Below are positions 1-11,760 of a stretch of DNA of 64,000 nt, piece by piece. The stretch spans positions 323,001 through 387,000 of the forward strand of contig NW_026733049.1 of NCBI RefSeq assembly GCF_028476545.1, written 5' to 3'. Below the pieces are notes generated by a model that saw nothing but the letters and a program-made list of their open reading frames with translations, ran no database searches and was not told the origin of the DNA. How positions within the stretch are numbered: position 1 is the stretch's first letter; the number at the start of each line of letters is the position of its first letter. Made by a program: the position numbers and the translations under genes. The DNA is from Physella acuta (taxonomy: Eukaryota; Mollusca; Gastropoda; Physidae).

Positions 1-3000
1 CTGCCCCACTACACAGATAAAAAGTTTCTGGAGAGTTCCCTAGTCAGGTACAAAAAATTTCTGTACCTAAAGACCCAGCGACCAAACATGTTCATAGTTC
101 CCTGTTACGACATTGACCTGATGTGGCACACACATCAGCTCTACCCTAAGACTTACAAAGAGGACACGGAGAGGTTGTTCAATAAAATTTTTAACCATGA
201 TGACAGTGTCACAGATCGGAATGAGGGGTCAAAGCTTTACAATTCTGACTTGGCTACAAGAGAAGTGAGTCTTTAGCTTACACTCACCACACCATGTAGA
301 TATTTATGTTTCATTTTCAGATTATTTAAGTTTTACAGAGCAATGATATAATGTAATACATATAAAAGGTTTAGATGACTACCAATACTCTTGACAAGTA
401 CCCATAAGTGCTGGGTGGGTTCAAGATTTGATCAAAGAATTAATGATTTATCAAGATTCATGATTTATGTTAGTAATATTAGTAATTATGTGCTTATCTG
501 GTATTGTAACTGATTTATTAAAGATTTAACAAATCACCATTTTTCATAATTTAATTTTATTAACATAAAACAGATTACATAGAAATAGCACTAGACTGCA
601 GTAGCATAACCCTGTAAGAGTAATAACAGATTACATAGAAACAATAAAAATACAGAAGCATTACCCTGTAGAAGTAATAACAAAGAATCAATTTTACTTT
701 TTTTTTAATGACACTTTAAATAAGCATCAAGCATGCAGAGTTTTGATGATTTAAATTCTACTTGCTTCCAAAGTAATTTTTTTTAAAACAGCTTTATTAA
801 AGTAAGTAATATTTTATGTTCTACTTCTGTGAGGAAGTTTGATCAAAGTTTGAACAGTGGAACAAAAAGTTAATATAATAATTGGTAAATTCATCCCTTC
901 CAGGCTTGGAAAGAAGTGTTTTCTGAGAACTTTGCCTTATTTGGAGCCATGTACAGGGGAGAGAACCCAGTAGGGAAGCTGCAAACAATCAAGCCAGAAG
1001 AAATCATGCTGATGAGAACCAGAATATCAAACCTAGCTTTTGAAAGAGTGGAGATGAAAGTATCTCCAGCCACCAGAGGCAAGCCTCGCTTGAGTGTGTC
1101 CACTGCAGTCAATTCAAAGCAGGTACAATGTTCTCAAATCTTGGGTGTGTCCTATTTAGACCTAGTGATCTATTGGGCAGATGAATCAGAGTTCTTCTTG
1201 ACTTTGGCTTTGAAAGGGGGGGGGGGGGGGAATTCAGATAGGCAGATAGTGTGAAGTCACACTTTTGCATTTTTAAAAAAAAAGGTAATTTTAGAAAAAG
1301 AATGTAAGCCATAATTTCACATTTTTGGAAACTGTTTTTGTAAATTTAATTGAAATTAATATACTCTATGTTAGCCAGACTCAGTCAACATTTTAGAAAG
1401 AAATTTGATGTTTTTCGTTAGCAGAAGTACTTGATTTTTATTTTAGCTATAATATTTAATACATTTCTTTAAAAAATTGGTAATACATGTTTTGTTTCCT
1501 TTCCTTTGATTTTTTTTTTACATACATTTATAATGAAGGGAAAAGAGTTTCTCAGGCTTTTTAAATGCCCTAGACCACCTCTAAGCTGAATAATGACCTT
1601 TACTTTTAGAGCTTTAAATAGAAAAAACAAGTTAATAAAAAGTCTAGTGACAATTTAAGCGCAATTTCCTTATGTTATCTAAAAATAGATAGTGATCAAT
1701 TTTGTTTTTAAACAACGGAAATAGTTTTATTTTAACGAGTAGGCCTACACGATGCTCAGTTTAAAAAAAAAACATCATCCTAGGCCTACACGATGCTCAG
1801 TTTAAAAAAGTAGTAATTAATTTTTTGTAACCGAACGAAAGGGTATTTTTGAAAACTTTCTTCGGCAATATTGTTCAAAATTATGGCAGGAATTGATTGG
1901 CAAATGTTTCAAGTCGCTAAGTGGTCTGGTTGCCGAGATATGGGCCAAAAACGGCATTTTTTCGAGGTTTTTTGGCTTTTCCGGGAAATCCAGGAAGGAA
2001 TTCCGGGATTTTTTTTGGCCCACAATCATCCTCGGAACTTGCTTAACATATTTGCTTTTGGAACTAATCCTCGATATTGCTTCGTTGAGGAGGAGATACC
2101 ACTTAAAGCTGCGGACACACATCCATACATCCAGAAATGACGAGTTAATAAACGCAATTGTCCGTATGGAAATTGCGCTAAAAAATTCATACAACTCCAC
2201 CCATCCTTCAACTAAGCTTGTCATTTTTTAGAAGACTGTTTTTATGTTACTCCCAAAAGATGGCCTCATATGAATTATTATATTTTTTATACAGGAGAAG
2301 CTCATCTCAACCCTCAAAGGCCCCAACAAAGTTTGGCAGAGCAAGTCACTTTTCCATGTGAACTTCAACACCCGCTCTGTAAACTGCTTGATGTTCAGTC
2401 TGCTAGATGTGACTGGTTGGGGCTGCTTTGGCTCAGAAATAACTATCATGAGCACAACCTTTGACATGCTGCCAGTGCTGGAAGCCATCCCTTTTGGACA
2501 GAGCTCCACGCAGGAGCTGTGCACCACCCAGCACCAGAGCTTTCAGGTCAAGTTTTTATCTAATGGGTTTTTTTTTTTTAGACAAATTGCACCGTGGTCT
2601 CCATCTATATATGAAATCCACATAGAGGAAGTGCAGTGTTTCTTCCAGACTTTTTTCTCCGGGGGGGGGGGGGGGGGGCACTTGAAATTTTCGGGGGGGG
2701 GGGCGGTAGACTTTCTTCGGGGGGGCGGACACTGTTAAAAGTATATATTTTCTATATAAATTATATAAATTTCGTTCGGGGGGGCGGTAAAAATTTTTCG
2801 GGGGGGCAAAGCCCCCCCAAAGAGATGCCTGGAAGAAACTCTGAGGAAGTGGGGGTCCAAATGAGTTTTTTTTTTTTGGGGAGAGAGGTTGGGTCAATGT
2901 CCATATTTTAATTATTATCAATATAGTTACATTCTGTGACTGTCACAAAACATATAACCTGTATACAAATTGTATACATTTAAACAACAGTGCTTAGGGT

Positions 3001-6000
3001 AATTAAGTTGCTAGTTTCTGTTTGAAATGGGAGAAAAATGTTTTTAAAAAATCTAGCTCTCATTTATATGTATGTAAATGGCGGTTGTCACCTAAAGGGA
3101 ACAAGCATAAGTGGGGATCTAAAATTTCCATGGCTTATACTAATTATCACAGAATGGAAACATAATTAATATTAATTATGAGAGGCTTATACTAATTATC
3201 ACAGAATGGAAACATAATTTATATTAATTATGAAAGGCTTATACTAATTATCACAGAATGGAAACAATTTATATTAATTATGAGAGGCTTATACTAATTA
3301 TCACAGAATGGAAACATAATTAATATTAATTACGAGAGGCTTATACTAATTATCACAGAATGGAAACATAATTAATATTAATTATGAGAGGCTTATACTA
3401 ATTATCACAGAATGGAAACAATTTATATTAATTATGAGAGGCTTATACTAATTATCACAGAATGGAAACATAATTAATATTAATTACGAGAGGCTTATAC
3501 TAATTATCACAGAATGGAAACATAATTAATATTAATTATGAGAGGCTTATACTAATTATCACAGAATGGAAACATAATTTATATTAATTATGAGACGACA
3601 TTGAAGTTTAACCCTGATGAGGTATTACCACACATAATGTTTTGTATCTTTACTGTAATAGCTAATTATTTATTAATTTATTAATTAAAAGAAATAATAA
3701 TTCAGTTTTAAGAAATTTTGTTTCACATAAACATTAAACTGATATTTTCTTATTTTTGGTTACCTATATGTGATTCCTATTAGAAATACATTTTATTATA
3801 TCTTTCTTTTTTTCTTTTAAAAAATAATTTAACAGATAGACTTTAAAGTCAACATTGGCCCAGTGAAGAAGGGACCCTTATTATTGTACCTGAAGGCAGG
3901 CATGTATGAGAGAGCTGTCATGCCAGAGCACTTAGAAAGTATGTGGGGTCCTATCCCTCTCCCACGTCTACCACCTGGGGCAGAAAACTGGTGTGAAGTG
4001 GCATCTCACAAGTAAGCAAAAACTGCATTCTCTCCCCTGAAATAGTCATTTTAATGAAAGGGGAGGTACTCAAATTTAGAATGTTTACATAACTTGGGTA
4101 CTTTTGAAAAATAATTGCTGTTGGTATGTCTCTTTATGAATTTACCAACACTTACTTTAATTAATAGGTTTGTATGTATTTTAATTTGATTAAAATTTGT
4201 TTCAGGGTGACTAACCACAGAGGAGTGCCATTGTTCACTTGTCGCCTGATCCACTCCCAGCCATTGCTTCAGTCAGCTGTACATGTATTTTACCAGGACA
4301 AAATGGTGGCTGTTGGTCATTTAGTGGGCACTGACCAGTTGCCAATCCCCATTCAAGCAAGTCAATTTATAATGTCTAAGAGTTATATTTTCATAGAAAG
4401 TTTAAGTGCTACCTTACATTAAATTTTAAACAAAAGCTTTTTAATAATGATTTTTAAACCAGTTTGAATACAAATTAAAGTGTAATTTCTCAATTTTTTT
4501 TACATGTAATTTTTTAAAAATTTAATTATTGATAAACTAATGCAGTGGAGTTACAGCAACATTTTTGCTTTGAACATGAAAACACATTAACTGTAATTAG
4601 TTGTAAGTTTTATTCCTAAAACTTATTCTTAACCACTTGCCTGAAAAAGATATTTGGAATCAGTGCTGATCTGTGAATGCCTTATCTTAACCAGGTAGAA
4701 AACAGAAAACAATGTGTGACCTTGAACCCAAGGGCAGCTGACAGGGCAGTTCTTATCAAGAACCACTCAGGGGATTGGGCTGCAGTGGTTGGTAGATGGA
4801 TACGTCAAACTCGAGGGGTTGCTGGAGTAGACGGTAAGATTAATTTTTTATTATTAAGTTGTTTATAGTTTATTAAAATGAGAAGTTTTATCAACCTGCT
4901 GCTTTGGTTAAGGTTGGTTTAACCCTTTGAACCCTTAGCTTCTGACCCAAAAATCCCCATGTCTTTTGAGCAATAGACTCTCAGTAAAAAAAAAAAAGAT
5001 TACGAATATAACAACAAAGTTAATTTTGTTAATTTAACTACCCTTGTACATAAATTATTGACAATATTACTACTTAGTATGCAGGTAGACCCCTCTTTCA
5101 GACACATGTAGGTGTAGACAAGCAGATAGCCGATTATTGGAATTTTTAAATTGTCTCTTTTCATTGTACATTGAATAAAAACAGAACAAAAATATTAGTT
5201 TGTGGGAGCAGCCATAACAGGAGCGTACCACGAGTCGAACAGTTTTAGTTACGTGCTTTTTAATTTAGCATTTTTATGTAGGGCTGTTGATCTGGGGTAA
5301 GGTGTCCTAGAGCGATTTATCGGTCTGCTAGGGCATAAAGATTTAAGATTCTGATCAAAATAGCGGTACCATGGGTTCAATAGGTTAAAAATTACTTTGA
5401 CTTTAGAAAATTAAAATGGGAAGCTTTATTATTTTGCTGCTTTAATTAATTTTGGCTTGAAAAATTTATTGAAGCTTGTTGAAAAGTGAAAAGTTTTGTC
5501 TCTTCAAAATCAGATCATTAAAATGGAAAGCTTAACCTTTTATGTTGCTTTGATTAAATTTTTTTAAAAATGTATTGAAGCTTGTTGAAAAGGTTTTATA
5601 TAAAACTGTAAACTGTACAGGTGCCCCAGGTAGGGCTGGCAGGCGAGGTGTGCCTGGAAATGCTGGAACTCTGCATGTGAAGATCTGGAGAATGAAAGAA
5701 AGAGATCTTCAAGAAGTGGTGCTCTCATATGACCGTTCCATTTACACGTTAAGTGTTGCTGGGGTTAGCATTGACCTCAAGGCAGGAGTTGTCATGGTAA
5801 GTAATTTAATGACATCAATCAGAGCAAGCTATTGTCAGTAATTAATGGCACCACCCAGAGCTAATTGTCATAAGTAATTAATGGCATCAATCAGCGCAAA
5901 TTGTCATAAGTAATTAATGGCGTTAATCAGAGCAAATTTTTATAGAAAATAATGACATCAATCAGAACTAATTGTCTTAAGTAATTAATGGCATCAATCA

Positions 6001-7502
6001 GAGAAAATTTTCTTTGTAAGTAATTAATGGCATCAATCAGGAGCAAATTGTCATAATAAATAATTACTGGCAGTAATTATAGTGCATTGTCATGGTAAGT
6101 AATTATTGGCATAAATCATGAGCAAATGGTAAATGTAGGTAATCACTACCATCAAAAAATTTAAAATATATACAACTGTAACTGCCATGACAAAAGCCTG
6201 TAAGAGTAGACAATTGGAAGTCACATGACTAAAGATTATGAGTTTTATGACGTTCTAATTAAATGTTGCACCAGGTGGATGAGCACTGTGATGATGTGGC
6301 TGAGGCTCTAGCCCTGGCCTTCAGCATATCCCTGCTGCATGTACTGTGCCAGCCCCGCCCTAAGGACTGGAAGCCTGGAAAGACTTTAGAGTCCTGTACT
6401 GAAACTCGTGGAACAAAAAAGGTAAGCATAACTAGGCTACTCACATTTTTGTTGTATGTTTTTTTTTCACACATTAATTTTTTAAATTGAACAAGTTAAA
6501 AGATTTAAAATCACAACAAAAATAGCTCGTTGTGACAATGGAAAATCTATTTAGAAAAACAAAAAACAACCCTAGTTTTATAAATTAGTACTAAAGTTAG
6601 GTAGTTTTGATTGAAGACAAAGCTTAATACATTGTCTAAAATTTAAAAAATTTTATCACGAGATCTAATCGTATAACATAAAGATAAAAATATCAACAAA
6701 AGTGGTATGTGTTAACTTTCAGATGTAAATAGAAGCTGCCTAGTGATTAATAACATTCAGAGTTTTTTTAAATTTTAGAATCTGTTGTAATAAATACAAA
6801 TTATTGAAGAAATGAATATATGTATCATCCCCAAATTTGGAACTTGTCAATACTCAGGGTTAACACTGAGGCACTCTACCACTTACCTCAATGTCTCTTG
6901 AAGTACATGAGTATTGTGAACATTTAAATTACTACCTGAATGCTTGCTTACACCACATTTACACTTGCAACTTGTATACATGTCTACAAATAACATTTTT
7001 CACACAGAACATGTAAACTTACTTGCTGCGACTTATTTTTCTAGACATGAATAGTTTACATGTCAAAAGTGAAAATGCAGTGTTAAAGTAGCCTATATGT
7101 TACTAGTTTTTATCTGTTTCCTAGGTCACTTATGTTCCTTCTGAGGACCTGGCCTTTATCATGGCTGCAGGTTTCCTGATGGCCACTCCAAGCAATCATT
7201 TTGTGGCACAAACCTACGGGGTGCACGCATGTGCTGGCTGCGGTGGAGGGGATGTTGTGGCTAGTGATTTTAGTGGTGTTGACTGCGGTAGTGTCGGGGG
7301 TGGTGACATTGGGGCTGGGGGTGATGGTGCTGGCGATGGTGGTGCTGGGTGTGGGGGTTGCGGTGGATGTGGTGGCTGTGGTGGAGGCGGTGCTGGATGT
7401 GGAGGAGGGGGTGCTGGATGCGGAGGTGGGGGTGCTGGATGCGGAGGTGGAGGTTGTGGAGGAGGATGTGGTGGTGGATGTGGGGGCGGGTGTGGAGGCT
7501 AA
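1..7502 (+). CDS. GRDP-like protein, copy 1 (5' partial; exon 6 broken)
   Basis: Exons by alignment to copies 2 and 3 and by splice sites: 1-264 (exon 3, two codons short of its start), 904-1122, 2295-2546, damaged exon 6 (2595-2633 and 2844-2890), 3836-4011, 4206-4356, 4695-4833, 5621-5796, 6275-6421, 7125-7502. Exon 3 holds DLMWHTHQLYP followed by NHDD, a signature of the GRDP/DUF1399 family; plant members also end in a Gly-rich tail and are linked to stress responses, but the animal role is unknown to me. The last exon encodes a Gly/Cys-rich tail. Exon 6 has lost 18 codons in frame and contains a MITE, and both its splice sites are weakened. Skipping exon 6 keeps frame because it is phase 0 at both ends. 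The end of exon 5 is also more diverged than in the other copies. It may be active with a shorter product or be decaying. Confidence 0.8.
1627..2183 (+). mobile_element. Insertion specific to intron 4 of GRDP copy 1
   Basis: About 557 bp not found in copies 2 and 3, where the flanks are contiguous near 18505 and 37205. Subterminal inverted motif AGCGCAATTTCC (near 1658) and GGAAATTGCGCT (near 2168), and AGTTAATAAA near both edges. Contains a short direct repeat, TAGGCCTACACGATGCTCAG (twice, 1740-1800). Unclassified. Confidence 0.5.
2634..2843 (+). mobile_element. G-tract hAT-like MITE in exon 6 of GRDP copy 1
   Basis: Ends CAGTGTTTCTTCCAG and CTGGAAGAAACTCTG form an imperfect terminal inverted repeat. 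It is flanked by an 8-bp target duplication AGGAAGTG (2626-2633 and 2844-2851), as for hAT elements. The inside is several long G runs around an AT-rich core (GTTAAAAGTATATATTTTC). It splits exon 6. Confidence 0.88.
3130..3596 (+). repeat. 52-bp minisatellite in intron 6 of GRDP copy 1
   Basis: Nine tandem units starting GGCTTATACTAATTATCAC; some units are about 5 bp shorter. The array is absent from the paralogous intron of copies 2 and 3. Confidence 0.9.
5788..6140 (+). repeat. Splice-donor-like minisatellite, intron 10 of GRDP copy 1
   Basis: Units of about 36 bp around GTAAGTAATTAATGGC and ATCAATCAGAGCAAATTGTC. The array starts at the real donor of exon 10, and several units carry a good donor sequence (for example TTGTCATGGTAAGTAATTAT near 6089). 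Also in copies 2 and 3. Confidence 0.8.
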
Positions 7503-10500
7503 AACCCACAGTTCTCCTGCTTGCTAAATAAAGAATAGAGCCACTACTGTTTTTTTTTTTAAAAAGTGATACCGATTAAAAAGCTTTCATAAAAGAATTA
7601 ACATGTTTACAGTGCACAACATATATTTTAAAAGATCTGAATTTTATTTTCTCTTAATAAATATACAATTTTTTATTTTTGAGGTGTTAGTTTACGTTGT
7701 ACTGAAAATATATTTTGTAAAAGTTTTGTTGTATGCGATGTTTTTTTTTAATTATCACTCAGAAAAATATGTTTTTGTGATTTTTCAATAATATGAGTTA
7801 AAAGCTTCACAATTGTTTAAAATTCGTGACTTTGTGATAACCTTTCTTTATGAACCACTTGCTTAAATACAAACTTATAAAAATCTAAAATATATTAAAC
7901 ATATCAATTTTGAAAAAAAAAATATTTTAAGATTGCAGAATCCAGGAACATTTATAGAGCTTGGGTTCTGTACCAGTTCCAACTTTGTTTATATTTATAT
8001 ATTTATAAAACAGATATTTAACAGAATAATAGAGGATACAACTGCCAAAACTATTTTTATACTACACCATCCATACTTTGTGATTGCTAAAAATGTTCCA
8101 ACTTTGTAACATTTGAAATACTCTTTTAGTGCAACAATTTTTATTTACATGGTAACTGTAAGTCACACAGTCAAAACACAGGGAGTGTGAAACTGTGCTT
8201 TACTCAAATACTGATGTATTAGTGTAAAGCATGAACCAATTCCTTTACCAGTTTAGGTAATCTTGTTGTTGTGTTATTTAAACAATAAGTGAAAGTACTA
8301 TGCTATTTATAAAGTTTCAATTGTGATGATTGTTGTTAAATATAGTTATATCATACTTATAATGATGTATCTCCCATATTCAGAGGGTATAGTTTATACT
8401 GTGCTGGTCAATTTATATATTTCGCTTGCTTGTTTAATTTAAAATCCTATGCAAAGGTTGTTTAGAAGAAGAAAAATATTATTTATTTAATTATATATTA
8501 TTATCAGCATAGAAAAATAGCCCGGTAATTTGTATTAGTTTTATTTTTACTGTGGATTTAAATTTGTTACCTGTTTGAAGGTTGATGCTTGTCATTAACC
8601 TACCCCATTGGGTCATTGCAATATTTTTATAATTAAAATTTTTTCCCTGCTCTGTATTTGTGCATGTAAATGTTTCTTTCCTTCTCTGCTAATTAAGCTA
8701 ATATCCACCACGCCTTGAAAACAACGCACAATTTAATTTGAGTAATCCACTCTCTGCTCATTTTTTTTTTTGGACAAAAAGCTCCCTGCTGAAGTAATGG
8801 TGGGAAAAAGCTCTGTGCAATTGTACTTAAAATAACAAGTTTACTTATTCAAAATAAAATGTAACTTGTGTTGTTTTTTTTAATATATATATTTTGTCAG
8901 CCAGTAAAACATTGTGATATTTTAATTTTTTGCTCATATTTCAATTTTTGTTGTGCATTTACCTTAATATGGTTTTTTTTAAAAATATTCTTTTGTTTTA
9001 TACCTTTATTACAGATATTATAAACACATAAAATTAATTGTTCAATTAAGTAACATTTACATACATTTGCAACAGTAACAAATGCTGGAGATTTTTTACT
9101 CTGTTTATAAAATTTCATTTTTTTCAATACCTAAATATATATTAATAGTAATCTCACTGACTAAATTGTTTATCAACTTAAGAGTTGAAATCTGCCACAA
9201 ATAATGTTCAGAATTTTTTCCAAAATTGGAAAAGTAAGCATTATATATTTATTTTGTTTAGTATAGAATATAATTATAGTCTTCATATCTTGTATTTTTA
9301 AAGGTCACACATCTTTTTTCCATCTATATTGTGGGGAATTATTATTTTTATTTCTAATTGGCTAATTTCTTTCCTATTCCTATATCGTATTTATACTACT
9401 AAAACACACTGTTGTTTGAATGTTTGTGATTATTTATTCATTCTTCTCTTCATATAATTGTCTGAATTTCTAGATAATCATAACTGCAATACAGCTAGCA
9501 TAAAAACATATTTATGGAAAACATTTAAACAGCCAAATGAATGTATCAAATTTATTATGCTTTTGGAGGTACATTTAAAAAAAAATTATATTCACAACAG
9601 ACAAACAGACAGAAATCCAACCAATAACTGTCTTCTGGTATACTTAAAAAATCCAATTTATTTCTTAAGTTGGCTTTATATGGTGATGAAATCATTATTT
9701 TCTATGCTTAAAGATTTTGACAAATTTCATTAATTTTGTACCTAAAAAAGAAAATATTATTTTAGGCCACAGAGAAGATCTTAAGAAGCTAAAGAGAAAA
9801 TTTTGAAAGAAAGTGGGAAGAAATGGTTGTGCAATAATAGTATTTTTTACCTGTCTCAAAGTTGACAAGTTTTCTAATAAGTATATTTTGAAAAAAATAT
9901 TTTTATGGCCTTCATAAATGTCTTGTTGAGAATTATTTCATCTGAGCAAATTTATCAAGCTTGTTGTATCCATAATTAATATTTAATAATTTTAGTCATT
10001 TGCTGATTATTATTTAATAAAGTCTTTTAAATTATGTATTAATTTTTTCATTAAGTATATCAAGTAAGAAACAACACAAGTTTTTATAAAAGATCTGGGA
10101 CAATTTTTATTTAATTATTTTACTTAAAACTTGAACTTTGTTTAAAATACTAATACGTTTCAAATAACATTTGTTTATTTTAAATAGTTAATTCACAAAC
10201 ATTACTGTGATTTATCTAAAAAAAAATTGTGGTTGTATTTTTTGTATTTTTATTAGATGTAGACCACTTTTTGTTGTCTCTTCAGTGATATCTTTGTATC
10301 AGTAATAAAAATATATACTCTTATTTCTTGAGTTCTTTCGTTTAATGAAATCACATTCATATAGAAAGTGTTTTGGGTCGTGAGTCAGCCCAGGTTGGAT
10401 ATGTGTACCTAGCATGGGTTGGAGCGAGTCTAAATAGTGTTGGGTCTGATAAGGTCTTGTCTAAAAGGAGCTTTAGTTGGGATGTTTTATTTTTTTTGGG

Positions 10501-10582
10501 GCAATGTTTATTTTTATTTTCTTACATTAAGTGTAAGTTCACATAACGAATACTAAAACATATTTATGCATGATTTCCTTGG
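7503..10582. other. 3' flank of GRDP copy 1, no gene
   Basis: AT-rich and collinear with 23353-25930 and 41987-43699 plus 44989-49490 downstream of copies 2 and 3. Open frames here are short, not conserved among copies and without domain signals. Copy 2 lacks about 500 bp corresponding to 9285-9785. Confidence 0.75.
7527..7661 (+). promoter_or_regulatory. Likely polyadenylation signals of GRDP copy 1
   Basis: AATAAA occurs at 7527-7532, 25 bases after the stop codon, and again at 7656-7661. In copies 2 and 3 the first site has become AAATTA-like, leaving only the second (23512-23517 and 42111-42116). Copies may therefore differ in 3' end choice. Confidence 0.5.
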
Positions 10583-10791
10583 CAGTGGCGTAGCTAGAGG
10601 AGGGCGGGTGGGGCGCCGGCCCCTAATGGGGCGCCAAAAAGGGTTGGAAAAAAGTTCATTTTAAGTAGCGGTATTGAATTATACACACAATTGTACATCA
10701 ATTGTGAGGCACCAGAATAGAAACATTTAAGGATAGTGACTGGTTAAAAGCGCCACATACCTTTCCAACTGGGGGGGGGTCACCAACTTGA

Positions 10792-10832
<41 letters not shown>

Positions 10833-10897
10833 AATGAGCGTGGGAGCACACAATGGATTGTTCGCCCCAGGCGCTGGAATGGGTCGCTACGCCTCTG
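10583..10897 (+). mobile_element. hAT-like MITE, CAGTGGCGTAGC family, 3' of GRDP copy 1
   Basis: Ends CAGTGGCGTAGCTAG and GTCGCTACGCCTCTG. Flanks TTCCTTGG and GTCCATGG are a worn 8-bp duplication, and copy 2 has the empty site GTCCTTGG near 25930. A (TA)n tract lies inside at 10793-10832. Confidence 0.8.
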
Positions 10898-11649
10898 GTC
10901 CATGGGTACAATTTAAATTGCAAACGTAACCTAAATGCACTTTATTTCACACTTGATGTTCCGTTACTGATCTATCTTCCTTCTGCTGCAAGTCACTATC
11001 TTTAAGATAAAAGTTACTTACGAACTCCCCATTGGCCAATCTCAAATAAAAAAACAAATTTTCCACACAATCCTAACAATCACGCACAGTGGCGGCGGAA
11101 AACTATATTTAGCCTATTACAGCGTTTAAAACATGCTTTGTGTCTTTTTAATTGAAATCATATTTGAAAAATTGAATGCAAATTAGGTTTAGTTATTTAC
11201 TTTTTTACCAACGTCAGTTTTGGTTATTTTACTTAATTGCTTATCTTTTTTTTAATATTTAGGCTACATCTTTTACATTGTGTATTAACTTGTTCTTCAA
11301 GTACACAACCATACAGGTTTTTGTAAAAGGTCCGGGGTAGTGAACAAAGCATTACTTTACACTTTTTCTGATTTCTGAAAAAAGATCACCTTAGTGGACT
11401 GATTTCTTCACAACTTTTCATGTAAGTCTAGACTCTATGACAATTCATTGTGACATAAAATTTGCTGAATTAATAATTTTTTTTTTTTTAAATGTGTCTG
11501 TTTCTTTTATAAAACACTAAGTGTTGGTTCTATTATACACTTACTGTTTATGTTTAATTGGTGAGCAACTCTTTTCTTCTATTTAAAAAATGTAAAATAC
11601 TAGATCTAGTAAGTTCTGTGGAGATCACTACAGCTGCATTGCCTTCAAT

Positions 11650-11760
11650 CAAATATGTCTGTATGACATCCCAGAGTCCGCCCAACTCTGATGGGTACCT
11701 AGCTAAGGTGGCTGGGTATAGTACTGACCACACTATCTCATGATATGCCAAGGTCATTTA
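11650..11760 (+). mobile_element. SINE body fragment between GRDP copies 1 and 2
   Basis: TGATGGGTACCTAGCTAAGG and GACCACACTATCTCATGATA match the SINE body in plus orientation. The paralogous fragment is at 29350-29455 upstream of copy 3. Confidence 0.55.

Noticed and set aside
1817-2231. Overlapping frames of 61-135 codons on both strands in copy 1 intron 4
   Set aside because: They lie wholly in a copy-1-specific insertion and show no domain signal.
7270-7509. His-rich minus-strand frame opposite the GRDP tail
   Set aside because: Shadow of the Gly/Cys codon repeat; not kept as such in copy 3.
7201-7527. Val-rich plus-strand frame in copies 1 and 2
   Set aside because: Alternative frame of the tail repeat. 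In these copies the spliced frame is the Gly/Cys one; only in copy 3 does the spliced frame become Val-rich.
9458-9733. 91-codon plus-strand frame 3' of copy 1
   Set aside because: The paralogous sequence after copy 3 does not keep the frame and copy 2 has it deleted.
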